Positions 1 to 7,095 of a stretch of 33,839 nt of DNA are shown here, in pieces. Each line of letters begins with the position of its first letter. The first letter of the stretch is position 1. Origin of the DNA: an uncultured Prevotella sp. Its GTDB lineage: Bacteria; Bacteroidota; Bacteroidia; Bacteroidales; Bacteroidaceae. The notes below the pieces were generated by a model. It worked only from the letters and a program-made list of their open reading frames with translations. It was not told the DNA's origin and ran no database searches. Both the position numbers and the translations under genes were made by a program. The DNA lies in NCBI GenBank assembly GCA_900318395.1, contig ONKL01000032.1, forward strand, positions 1 to 33,839. The letters are read 5' to 3'.

Positions 1-1
1 C

Positions 2-985
2 CGCTACGTGAACTCCAATGACATCCAACTCTACGAACCCATGACGGATTTCCTGGACCATCTGCCCAAGTGGGACGGTAAGGATCGCGTGGAGCCATTG
101 GCCCGTCGCATCAAGACCGATTACAAGGAGTGGCCTTACCTCTTCCATATCTGGATGCGCTCGATGGTGGCGATGTGGCGAGGTAAGGGACAACTGACTG
201 GCAACGCGCTCGTACCTATTCTTATAGGTCGTCAGGGCTGTGGCAAGACCTCGTTCTGTCGCATCCTGCTGCCCAGGGATCAGCGTGAGTATTACAACGA
301 CCGCATCAACTTCAAGAACGAGCACGACCTGAATCTGGGACTGACATCCTTCGCGCTGATCAATCTCGACGAGTTCGACAAGATCACCCAGCGGCAGCAG
401 ATTGTGCTGAAGTATCTCGTATCGACCTCCGATCTGAAGTATCGCCCACCCTACGGCAAGGCCTATTCGAGTCATCGCCGCTATGCCTCGTTCATCGGCA
501 CCACCAATGAGAGCACACCACTGACGGACCCCAGCGGCAGCCGACGATTCATCTGCGTAAACGTGGAGGGCGACATCGACTTCGAGACACCTATCGACTA
601 TCCTCAGCTCTATGCGCAACTGGAGTACGAAGTATCGCAGCAGCGGCTCCGTTACCATCTGACTCGCGAAGAAGAGCATGCCCTGATGGAGCACAACCTG
701 CGCTATCAGAAAGTAAGTCAACTGGGCGAGCAACTGCTCTCGCTCTTCGAGAAACCCGCAGGTACCTCCGAGACCAATCCAGACGGCGGAAAGTGGCTGA
801 CACTCAAAGACATATCAGCCCGATTGAAGAAAGTCTTCAAAAGTGCCTACACAGAAGACGAAGGTGCCTACATCAAAATCGGCAACTTCCTGAATCGCCC
901 CGAGTACAAGTTCGAGAGCGATCGCAAGGCCTTCGGCATGGTGTATTGGGTGAAGGAGAGAAAAAAGGGATCATACACCATATAG
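2..985 (+). CDS. VirE-family P-loop protein with DUF3874 C-terminus (5' partial)
   Basis: The reading frame is open to the left edge, so the N-terminus lies outside the window; the GTG at position 8 is an internal valine, not a start. The visible part is the VirE (virulence-associated E) P-loop domain: Walker A GRQGCGKT near fragment residue 74, Walker B-like ALINLDEFDK, and the family motif GTTNE..PLTDPSGSRRF. The last ~70 residues resemble the DUF3874 domain found at the C-terminus of Bacteroidetes VirE proteins. These proteins usually follow primase-like N-terminal domains and sit in mobile or accessory DNA; their biochemical role is poorly known. The last seven residues (KKGSYTI) come from sequence antisense to the 3' end of the convergent ATPase gene, so the original stop seems to have been lost. 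A decayed second copy at 2176-2266 ends in GMIYWVKER and then a stop, which suggests the original terminus. Family call is solid; precise function is unknown. Confidence 0.85.
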   Translation, partial: RYVNSNDIQLYEPMTDFLDHLPKWDGKDRVEPLARRIKTDYKEWPYLFHIWMRSMVAMWRGKGQLTGNALVPILIGRQGCGKTSFCRILLPRDQREYYNDRINFKNEHDLNLGLTSFALINLDEFDKITQRQQIVLKYLVSTSDLKYRPPYGKAYSSHRRYASFIGTTNESTPLTDPSGSRRFICVNVEGDIDFETPIDYPQLYAQLEYEVSQQRLRYHLTREEEHALMEHNLRYQKVSQLGEQLLSLFEKPAGTSETNPDGGKWLTLKDISARLKKVFKSAYTEDEGAYIKIGNFLNRPEYKFESDRKAFGMVYWVKERKKGSYTI

Positions 986-2058
986 GAGTCCTTTTCCTGT
1001 GTAATGAGGTCTTTCTCAAGCAAGCCCCTAATGGCCGCAGTCACCACGCTCACGGTCTGCAGATGATACTTTTTAATAAAGGTCTTACCTGTGACACCTC
1101 TTGCTTTCCCTTCATGCGCTATGGCCATGAATACCTCGCGCTGCTTTTCCGGGATCTTGTCCAGAAGGTCAGAATAGGTCTCTGCGAGCAGGTCTATGAT
1201 ATAGTTAATGGCATCTTCCACCATATCAGTGGTGCAACGACGGCCAGGCAATGTCTTCAGGAAAAGCACATTGAGCACACGCTGGATACAAGATGTCACG
1301 GCATCAAAACGCTCATAAATATCGCCCACAACACCATCATCAATTTCCTTGTCGTGTTTGGAAAACTGGATACGGGCAAATTCCGTGTATTTCTCAACGG
1401 GTATTGGCCTCAGATTCATGATCAGTACCGATTGATAGAACGGACGTGAAGGGGATGTGAAAATCTCACCCATCAGATGGCGCTTACTTCCAGCAAAGAT
1501 AAAAGTGGCATTCACGCATCTTTGAATATAAGTACGCAAAAGGGCTTCCACCTTTGGGGCATCTGCATATCGTGTGATCTGCTGGAACTCATCGATAGCC
1601 ACCATACACGGCTTATCAGCATGACTGAGGTATTCGAATATCTCATCAAGGGTCACCATGGGATTCTCAATATCTCCAAGGCCGAGACTCCACACGGGCA
1701 TGTTGTTAATGTCGAAGGTAATCTGGGAGCGTATGGAGCGCAACATGCTCAGGAAACTCTCCCAAACCACCTTGCCCTTAGGCTTCAAGGCGTTCATGAC
1801 CGACTGTCCAAATACATTCACGAAATCACGAAGGCTGTTGGTCGCATAGATGTCGATCCGAAACGTGTAATAGTGGTCTTTGATCTCGGGTTGCTGGAAA
1901 CAGTGGAATATCAAGTCTGTCTTACCCACCCTTCGAGGTGAGATAAGCGCCATATTGTTACCATTGGTTGTCAGTTCAACCAACTGTTTTGTTTCCACCA
2001 CTCTATCGCAGAAATATTCAGGACCTGCGTACCCTTTTGTGACAAACGGATTATCCAT
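868..2058 (-). CDS. AAA ATPase, MNS/archaeal-type STAND family, chimeric C-terminus
   Basis: 396 aa from the ATG at 2058. An upstream TTG (2088) lies on the -7 box, so it is rejected. Features in order: an N-terminal NPFVTKGYAGPEYFCDR motif, Walker A SPRRVGKT, Walker B VAIDEFQQI, the family motif GSKRHLMGEIF, then a C-terminal winged-helix-like region. This is the ATPase_2 / MNS group of STAND ATPases, which has many paralogs in Prevotella and Bacteroides and no established function. The neighbouring paralog (2314-3441) ends nine residues after its VDPIYRQWF motif. Here the equivalent VYDPFF is followed by about 30 residues read antisense through the VirE gene, so the native tail was replaced and the two genes overlap by 118 bp. 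The promoter and a 15-bp-period palindromic repeat lie just upstream (2078-2133). Confidence 0.85.
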   Translation of the reverse strand: MDNPFVTKGYAGPEYFCDRVVETKQLVELTTNGNNMALISPRRVGKTDLIFHCFQQPEIKDHYYTFRIDIYATNSLRDFVNVFGQSVMNALKPKGKVVWESFLSMLRSIRSQITFDINNMPVWSLGLGDIENPMVTLDEIFEYLSHADKPCMVAIDEFQQITRYADAPKVEALLRTYIQRCVNATFIFAGSKRHLMGEIFTSPSRPFYQSVLIMNLRPIPVEKYTEFARIQFSKHDKEIDDGVVGDIYERFDAVTSCIQRVLNVLFLKTLPGRRCTTDMVEDAINYIIDLLAETYSDLLDKIPEKQREVFMAIAHEGKARGVTGKTFIKKYHLQTVSVVTAAIRGLLEKDLITQEKDSYMVYDPFFLSFTQYTMPKALRSLSNLYSGRFRKLPILM

Positions 2059-2077
2059 ACAGCATTGATTTTGAGCG

Positions 2078-2109
2078 CAAATATACAAAAAAGAAGAATA
2101 TTATCCAAA
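2078..2109 (-). promoter_or_regulatory. Bacteroidetes-type promoter of the first ATPase gene
   Basis: Reading the minus strand, TTTG (2109-2106) is followed after exactly 20 bases by TATATTTG (2085-2078). This matches the Bacteroidetes -33/-7 pattern TTTG-N19-21-TAnnTTTG. It predicts transcription starting near 2073, about 15 bases before the ATG at 2058, and rules out the upstream TTG start. The -33 element lies inside the first palindrome of the repeat at 2101-2133. Confidence 0.75.
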
Positions 2110-2133
2110 TTAGGATAATCCTATTTAGGATAA
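2101..2133. repeat. Tandem 15-bp palindromic repeat, candidate operator of the first ATPase
   Basis: Two 15-bp units, TTATCCAAATTAGGA and TAATCCTATTTAGGA, followed by TAA. Each contains an inverted pair: TTATCC-N6-GGATAA (perfect, centre 2109.5) and TAATCC-N6-GGATAA (5 of 6, centre 2124.5). The centres are 15 bp apart and the first palindrome overlaps the -33 box. The second ATPase has the same layout with different half-sites (3484-3514). A role as a repressor or activator site is inference. Confidence 0.7.
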
Positions 2134-2175
2134 TTTATGAATATGACGTAAAACAACAATAGGAGACTGTCCCTT

Positions 2176-2266
2176 TTGCCGCTATACCTCGTTCGTCGAC
2201 GACCCACCAACGTGAGTATGCCACTGACGAATCCCAAGGGATGATCTATTGGGTGAAAGAGCGGTA
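2176..2266 (+). pseudogene. Decayed fragment of a VirE-family gene
   Basis: The plus strand encodes, with frameshifts, RYTSF followed by NVSMPLTNPKG, matching RYASFIGTTNESTPLTDPSG of the VirE gene at the left edge. It then jumps to GMIYWVKER and a TAG stop (2264-2266), matching GMVYWVKER near the end of that gene. At least one small frameshift (near 2200) and a large internal deletion (the stretch between the P-loop domain and the last residues) separate the parts. The codons differ from the left copy, so it is a divergent paralog and not a recent duplicate. It lies between the two ATPase genes. Confidence 0.75.
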
Positions 2267-2313
2267 GTTAAGCATGCAAAGCGAATAGTATTCATATGAC
2301 TATGTTTACTTAT

Positions 2314-3441
2314 TTACTCATACTCTCTCGCAAACCACTGTCGATAAATCGGATCAACGAACACAATTTTTCCACCTTTCATTTCCACAATATCCTTATT
2401 TTGCAAAACCTTCTTATTTTTGCTGATAGTATTGGGATTGCCTAAATGATACTTAGCCCTGGCCTCTGTCGATGAAAGTTGTTGTATCCCGTCCTTGATA
2501 GCACGAAGCATCTCTATCTGACTGGCTGCTAAAGACTCTGTATCATTAAGAAACATCGGAGAATTGGTATTAATCATCTGTTTCAGCCCATAGTTAAAAG
2601 ACTCCTCTGTAACCTCCGCAGTCGAAGCATTCCAGACAAAATAGCAACACTGCTGCAGATACCAGGAGTGACACTCTGTCACGTCACAAATACGACTGGC
2701 GAATTCATTAGAAATATGCTTCCCTGACTTCTCAAAAGTATCTACTATAAAAGGCATCCACTCTTCCTTAGGTATCTTGTTCAAGAACAGCAACTGCCCG
2801 AAACGATAGAATGGCGAGTTGGAATTATTAAAGATGTCCAGCATCATGTGCCGCTTACTGCCATACAGACAATATGACACTCGTTCCTGCTGTTGCCAAG
2901 CAGAACGCATCTTCCCCTCCATATTCTTATATTCAGGCAAATTGGCCAATTGCTGAAATTCATCGATGCAGACGATAATCTTTATCTTTTTGGTCTGTGC
3001 CAATGTTTCTGGCAGGCGCAAAATGTCCATCTTATCTTGCTCTTGAGGAACAAACTTCACATCAAATGCCATGAAGTTGGTTACATCGTCCTTAATAACT
3101 ACCTGCGGCACCACGCCAGTCAGGAACTTTTTAGCGTCCTGTATGCGCTTCTCCAACTTGCTCGAAGCACATGCTATTACCTGACTGGCAAACGTTCTGT
3201 AGAACTCTGCCTCAGAACCGATGCTAAATGCATCGATATAACACACTTTTACATCTTTGTCTTCTTCCTGTAGCTCATCCATGGCCACCTTAACAAGCGA
3301 AGACTTTCCCCAACGACGTGGAGAAACCAACATCACGTTGATATGCGAAGACAGAAAGTTTTTCAGCTGCGCCCTGTCTTCCACCCTATCAACAAAATTC
3401 TCTTTTGTCGCTAATGTCCCGTACTGAAATGGAGCATTCAT
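2314..3441 (-). CDS. AAA ATPase, MNS/archaeal-type STAND family
   Basis: 375 aa; the ATG at 3441 follows an AGAAGGAA ribosome-binding site at good spacing. Walker A is SPRRWGKSS (near residue 41), Walker B VCIDEFQQL, followed by the family motif GSKRHMMLDIF and a C-terminal winged-helix-like domain ending VDPIYRQWFAREYE. It is a paralog of the convergent-side ATPase at 868-2058, sharing domain order but clearly diverged (the N-terminus here is NAPFQYGTLATKENFVDR). Both are single-gene units with similar -7 boxes (TATATTTG) and a two-unit 15-bp palindromic repeat upstream. Function of the family is not established; suggested roles range from signalling NTPase to mobile-element or defence-associated switch, and nothing here decides between them. 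Confidence 0.88.
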   Translation of the reverse strand: MNAPFQYGTLATKENFVDRVEDRAQLKNFLSSHINVMLVSPRRWGKSSLVKVAMDELQEEDKDVKVCYIDAFSIGSEAEFYRTFASQVIACASSKLEKRIQDAKKFLTGVVPQVVIKDDVTNFMAFDVKFVPQEQDKMDILRLPETLAQTKKIKIIVCIDEFQQLANLPEYKNMEGKMRSAWQQQERVSYCLYGSKRHMMLDIFNNSNSPFYRFGQLLFLNKIPKEEWMPFIVDTFEKSGKHISNEFASRICDVTECHSWYLQQCCYFVWNASTAEVTEESFNYGLKQMINTNSPMFLNDTESLAASQIEMLRAIKDGIQQLSSTEARAKYHLGNPNTISKNKKVLQNKDIVEMKGGKIVFVDPIYRQWFAREYE

Positions 3442-3469
3442 ATTCCTTCTAGGTTCTTAATTTTCGGTA

Positions 3470-3477
3470 CAAATATA
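3470..3477 (-). promoter_or_regulatory. -7 box of the second ATPase promoter
   Basis: TATATTTG on the minus strand matches TAnnTTTG and is identical to the box of the first ATPase. No TTTG stands at the usual 19-21 base distance; that position is taken by the palindromic repeat 3484-3514. Confidence 0.65.
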
Positions 3478-3483
3478 CAAAAA

Positions 3484-3514
3484 GTTACCCAATGGTAACT
3501 TACCAAAGGGTAAC
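3484..3514. repeat. Tandem 15-bp palindromic repeat, candidate operator of the second ATPase
   Basis: Two 15-bp units, GTTACCCAATGGTAA and CTTACCAAAGGGTAA, then C. They hold GTTACC-N4-GGTAAC (perfect, centre 3491.5) and TTACC-N4-GGTAA (perfect, centre 3506.5). Centre spacing is 15 bp, exactly as at 2101-2133, while the half-site sequence differs (TTACC against TTATCC). It begins 6 bp upstream of the -7 box. Confidence 0.72.
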
Positions 3515-3542
3515 TTTTATTATTCTTTAACGCAATCTTCTA

Positions 3543-5264
3543 CTAAATCAGTTGCTGAGCGCGCTCGAGGGCGTTGTTGATGTGCGGACAGATGTTGTCC
3601 TCGCCAAGAAGCTTGTCGAAACCAGCCTTGTGGAGGACGGCCTGGACCTTCGGATTCACGCCCGAAAGCACCACCTGGATGCCCTCACCCTGTGACATCA
3701 GACAGAGGTTCGTCAGGTTGTGGATACCCGTAGAGTCTACGAAGGGTACCTTTCGCATACGGATGATACGTACCTTCGGATGCTGGCGCTGGTGGCGCAG
3801 CACACCCATGATCTCCTCGAAACGGTTACCCGCACCGAAGAAGTAAGGACCGTTAATCTCGTAAACCTCTACACCATCGGGAATCGTCAGATGCTCCAGG
3901 TTGCCCAGTTCGAAGTCGCTGTCTTCCTCCTCAGGATTGATCTCGTCGCTGATCACCTTGACATCGGTAGTCTCAGCCATACGGCGCATGAAGAGCAGAC
4001 AAGCGCAGATCAGCCCCACCTCGATGGCAATCGTCAGATCGAAGATCACTGTCAGCAGGAAAGTCACCCACAGCACGATGACATCGCTCTTGGGGTTCTT
4101 CAGGATACTCAGGAAGCTTCGCCAGCCGCTCATGTTATAGCTCACGATCACCAGCACACCAGCCAGACAGGCCATCGGGATATACTGTGCCAGCGGCATC
4201 AGGAACAGGAAGATGAGCAGCAGTACAGCCGCATGCACGATACCAGCCACAGGCGTACGTCCGCCATTGTTGATGTTGGTCATCGTACGTGCGATGGCAC
4301 CCGTAGCGGGGATACCGCCGAAGAGCGGACTCGCGAGATTGGCCATACCTTGGGCGATCAGCTCCGTATTCGAGTCATGACGGTCACCGATGACACCATC
4401 GGCCACAGTGGCAGAGAGCAGCGACTCGATGGCACCGAGGATGGCAATCGTGATGGCAGGCGACACAAGACCCTTGATGACATCCCACGAGAGGGCGGGC
4501 ACCTGGGCACCAGGCAATTGGCTCGAGATGGAGAACCTGTCGCCGATGGTCTCGATACTGGTCACGCCCATATACTGTTTCAGCAGCAGCGCACCGATGG
4601 TCATCACGATGATGGCTATCAGACTGCCAGGCAACTTCCGTAGAAGGGAAAGGTGAGAAGTGAAAAGCGAAAAGTTAAAAAGCTTCGGCCAGAGGGCGAT
4701 GATGGCTACCGAGCCGATACCCACGCCAGCGCTCCACCAGTCGATGGTGGGCAGCGAGCCTATATAGGCTATCCACTTCTCGATGAAGTCTGAGGGCACG
4801 TTCGCCATCGTCAGTCCGAAGAGATCCTTGATCTGCGTGGTGAAGATGGTCAGGGCGATACCACTGGTAAATCCCACCACAATCGGATAAGGGATATACT
4901 TGATGATCGTGCCCAGATGGAGCACGCCGAACATGATGAGAAACACACCTGCCATCAGCGTGGCGATGGTCAGACCCTCAAAGCCATACTGCTGGATGAT
5001 GCCATATATAATAATAATGAACGCGCCCGTAGGACCACCGATCTGAACCTTCGAACCTCCGAACACAGAGACGAGCAGACCTGCTACGATGGCCGTGATG
5101 ATACCCTTCTCAGGGGTCACGCCCGAGGCGATACCAAAGGCAATGGCCAATGGCAACGCCACGATGCCAACGATGATACCAGCCAGCAAGTCGGTCGTGA
5201 ACTGCTTACGGTCATAGTGCCGGAAAGTCGAGAACAACTTGGGTTTAAATGTTAATGTATTCAT
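3543..5264 (-). CDS. SulP-family inorganic anion transporter with STAS domain
   Basis: 573 aa from the ATG at 5264; a TTG four codons upstream is less likely. The N-terminal two thirds are hydrophobic and carry SulP signatures: DLLAGIIVGIVALPLAIAFG near the start and the PATGAIARTMTN segment. The C-terminal ~110 residues form a STAS domain (EVYEINGPYFFGAG, then VPFVDSTGI). SulP proteins move sulfate, bicarbonate or other anions across the inner membrane; the substrate cannot be told from sequence. Odd point: residues ~194-207 (FNFSLFTSHLSLLR) are encoded by a degenerate heptamer array and look like an insertion between PKL and KLPGSLIAI. The gene stands alone, divergent from the lipoprotein gene at 5433. 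Confidence 0.92.
   Translation of the reverse strand: MNTLTFKPKLFSTFRHYDRKQFTTDLLAGIIVGIVALPLAIAFGIASGVTPEKGIITAIVAGLLVSVFGGSKVQIGGPTGAFIIIIYGIIQQYGFEGLTIATLMAGVFLIMFGVLHLGTIIKYIPYPIVVGFTSGIALTIFTTQIKDLFGLTMANVPSDFIEKWIAYIGSLPTIDWWSAGVGIGSVAIIALWPKLFNFSLFTSHLSLLRKLPGSLIAIIVMTIGALLLKQYMGVTSIETIGDRFSISSQLPGAQVPALSWDVIKGLVSPAITIAILGAIESLLSATVADGVIGDRHDSNTELIAQGMANLASPLFGGIPATGAIARTMTNINNGGRTPVAGIVHAAVLLLIFLFLMPLAQYIPMACLAGVLVIVSYNMSGWRSFLSILKNPKSDVIVLWVTFLLTVIFDLTIAIEVGLICACLLFMRRMAETTDVKVISDEINPEEEDSDFELGNLEHLTIPDGVEVYEINGPYFFGAGNRFEEIMGVLRHQRQHPKVRIIRMRKVPFVDSTGIHNLTNLCLMSQGEGIQVVLSGVNPKVQAVLHKAGFDKLLGEDNICPHINNALERAQQLI
4644..4684 (-). repeat. Degenerate heptamer array inside the SulP gene
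   Basis: On the sense (minus) strand the sequence reads as consecutive 7-mers such as CTTTTCG, CTTTTCA, CTTCTCA, CCTTTCC. It encodes the FSLFTSHLSLL stretch in a loop before a membrane segment. About six units (42 bases, 14 codons) would keep the frame. Confidence 0.65.
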
Positions 5265-5298
5265 TTTATTCTTCAATTGTTATCTTGAAAACAGGTTG

Positions 5299-5306
5299 CA
5301 AATTTA
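5299..5306 (-). promoter_or_regulatory. -7 box of the SulP gene
   Basis: TAAATTTG on the minus strand fits TAnnTTTG, about 35 bases before the ATG at 5264. No clear TTTG -33 element is seen. Confidence 0.5.
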
Positions 5307-5333
5307 TTAAAAAAATCATAAAAAAGCCCTCAT

Positions 5334-5367
5334 TTTGAACAAGTTGTTCGAATTTAGCTTAATTTTG
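5334..5367 (+). promoter_or_regulatory. Promoter of the lipoprotein operon with internal palindrome
   Basis: TTTG (5334-5337), 22 bases, then TAATTTTG (5360-5367) resembles a Bacteroidetes promoter with slightly long spacing. A perfect palindrome GAACAAGTTGTTC (5337-5349) lies between the two boxes and could be an operator. Confidence 0.5.
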
Positions 5368-5432
5368 TTGCCGAAAATCAAGAGTGTGCAACATCAATCA
5401 TCATTAAAATAACAAAAAAACGATTCAAGCTT

Positions 5433-6047
5433 ATGAAGAAATTATTATTCGCCATCGCAGCTGTCATCGCTATCGGCTTTACAGCTTGCACCAACAAGAC
5501 TCAGGCTCCCGCAGAGACTACTGAGGCAGAAGAAGTAGCAACATTTAACGTCGACGACGAGGCCGCCGCTTCCATCAACGCCCTCTCTGAGCAAATCCAG
5601 GCTCAGGATGCCGACAAGTTCAAGCAGGTGCTCGAAGGCATTCAGGAGAAAATCAAGGGAATCATTGCCAACAACCCTGAGATTGCCAAGGAGTATGTCA
5701 TCAAGATCCAGGACTTCCTGAAAGAGAACGCCGATAAGATCAAGTCGTTCGTAGGCGACAACGAGACCGTCAACAACACCCTCAATGCCCTCACATCTGT
5801 CTCTGCCGACGACATCGTCAGCAGTCTGAACTCTGCCGTTGAGAGCATCAGCAATGCCACAGAGGATGCCAAGGACGGAGCTGCCGAAAAGGCCGACGAT
5901 GCCAAGAAGAGCCTCAAGGACAAGGCTAAGGAGCTGAAGGACAAGGCCATCGAGAAAGGCAACGACGCCATCGACAAGGCAAAGGACAAGACAGGTGAGG
6001 CTATCGACAACGCTGCTAACTCAGCTAAAAAGGCACTTGGCAAATGA
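5433..6047 (+). CDS. Lipoprotein with long amphipathic helical tail
   Basis: 204 aa. A signal peptide ends in the lipobox FTAC with Cys19 as the lipidation site. The rest is predicted helical: a middle region with regularly spaced hydrophobics, then a Lys/Asp/Ala-rich tail (from ~145) with 11-residue-like periodicity, for example KSLKDKAKELKDKAIEKG, as in LEA-like or apolipoprotein-like helices. No enzymatic motif is visible and no named family is recognised. Its stop overlaps the start of the next gene by 4 bases (ATGA), so the two are translationally coupled. It probably sits on the outer or inner membrane facing the periplasm. Confidence 0.85.
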   Translation: MKKLLFAIAAVIAIGFTACTNKTQAPAETTEAEEVATFNVDDEAAASINALSEQIQAQDADKFKQVLEGIQEKIKGIIANNPEIAKEYVIKIQDFLKENADKIKSFVGDNETVNNTLNALTSVSADDIVSSLNSAVESISNATEDAKDGAAEKADDAKKSLKDKAKELKDKAIEKGNDAIDKAKDKTGEAIDNAANSAKKALGK

Positions 6048-7024
6048 GACGGTTGCTAATAACCATCTTCGCTCTGCTGACAGCTTTCGGCACAGCGATG
6101 GCTATTGATAAGAATACCGTCGAGGTGGCTTACAATGGCGACAAAGTCGTTGTGAACATCGCTGATAACATCAACGACTACGTCACTGTCGCCATCGAGG
6201 TAGCCAATGTCAAGATCACTCAGAGCGACAAGGTCGCCGACAATGCCCCTGGTGAGATCTACTACATTCTCTCAGGCTCATCCACCAATGGCAGTTTCTA
6301 CCTCAGCGGCAGCTATAAGTGCAGCGTCACCCTCAACGGACTCAACCTGACCAATCCCAATGGTCCTGCAATCGACATCCAGAACGGCAAGCGCGTCAAC
6401 CTCCGCATCGAGAACGAGACCACCAACAGCCTCACCGACGGCGCTGGTGGCGACTGGAAGGGATGCTTCGTCTGCAAGGGCCACACCGAGTTCAAGGGCA
6501 AGGGCACACTCACCGTCAACGGCAAGACCGCCCACGGCATCTGGAGCAAGGAGTATATTGAGATCAAGAACTGCACCATCAACGTGGAGAGCGCTCTGAA
6601 GGACGGTATCAACTGCAACCAGTACTTCCTCATGGAGAGCGGTACGGTGAACATCACCGGGCCTGGCGACGACGGTGTTCAGGTGTCGCTGAAGGACGAG
6701 AAGTCGACGGGCATCACCACCGACCATGAAGATGAGGACTCAGGCAACTTCTACATGACGGGAGGCTCCCTGAAGATCACAGGTCACGGAGGCGTCTGCA
6801 TCAAGGCCGACGGCAGCATCAGCTACACAGGCGGTACGCAGGACTTCAACACGGCCGACGTCATCGAGAACGCCGCTACAGGCATCCGCAGTGCCCTCAA
6901 GGCTCACGACGACGGCACCAAAGCCGCCTACGACCTCAGTGGCAGGCGCCTGCAGGAAGGCTCGCAGCAGAAGGGCGTCATCATCGTCAAAGAAGGAGGA
7001 ACGACGAAAAAGGTGATTCGCTGA
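6044..7024 (+). CDS. Secreted carbohydrate-binding-domain (Cthe_2159-type) beta-helix protein
   Basis: 326 aa. The signal peptide cleaves near AMA-ID (residue 20). The body has the right-handed beta-helix rhythm of the Cthe_2159 / 'carbohydrate-binding domain-containing' family: IYYILSGSSTNGSFYLSG, LNLTNPNGPAIDIQNGK, KGTLTVNGKTAHGIWSK, ALKDGINCN, GSLKITGHGGVCIKADG. The C-terminal AYDLSGRRLQ...GVIIVKEGGTTKKVIR resembles the common Bacteroidetes C-terminal tail (YDLxGRR), a possible sorting or anchoring module. It overlaps the lipoprotein gene by 4 bases. In other bacteria this family often neighbours VTC-domain and DUF4956 genes, which occur here about 5 kb away. Confidence 0.8.
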   Translation: MRRLLITIFALLTAFGTAMAIDKNTVEVAYNGDKVVVNIADNINDYVTVAIEVANVKITQSDKVADNAPGEIYYILSGSSTNGSFYLSGSYKCSVTLNGLNLTNPNGPAIDIQNGKRVNLRIENETTNSLTDGAGGDWKGCFVCKGHTEFKGKGTLTVNGKTAHGIWSKEYIEIKNCTINVESALKDGINCNQYFLMESGTVNITGPGDDGVQVSLKDEKSTGITTDHEDEDSGNFYMTGGSLKITGHGGVCIKADGSISYTGGTQDFNTADVIENAATGIRSALKAHDDGTKAAYDLSGRRLQEGSQQKGVIIVKEGGTTKKVIR

Positions 7025-7028
7025 AAAA

Positions 7029-7065
7029 TACGGGGCATTCATTGAACGGATTTGCCCCGTATTTT
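7029..7065 (+). terminator. Intrinsic terminator after the secreted-protein gene
   Basis: TACGGGGCA (7029-7037) pairs perfectly with TGCCCCGTA (7053-7061), 15-base loop, followed by TTTT. The 3' arm overlaps the TTTG -33 element (7051-7054) of the next promoter. Confidence 0.8.
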
Positions 7066-7082
7066 AATTTTACCTAACTTTG
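7051..7082 (+). promoter_or_regulatory. Promoter of the LytS/LytTR operon
   Basis: TTTG (7051-7054), exactly 20 bases, TAACTTTG (7075-7082). Transcription would start near 7087, just before the first ATG at 7096. The -33 element lies within the preceding terminator. Confidence 0.75.
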
Positions 7083-7095
7083 CATTCCTTTTAAT

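Noticed and set aside
793-1449. Plus-strand open frame of 218 codons
   Set aside because: It is antisense to the first ATPase and overlaps the VirE end in another frame; no family resemblance.
2058-2088. Upstream TTG start for the first ATPase
   Set aside because: It lies on the -7 box, upstream of the predicted transcription start.
3720-4643. Plus-strand 307-codon open frame opposite SulP
   Set aside because: Antisense shadow rich in His, Asp and Arg; SulP explains the region fully.
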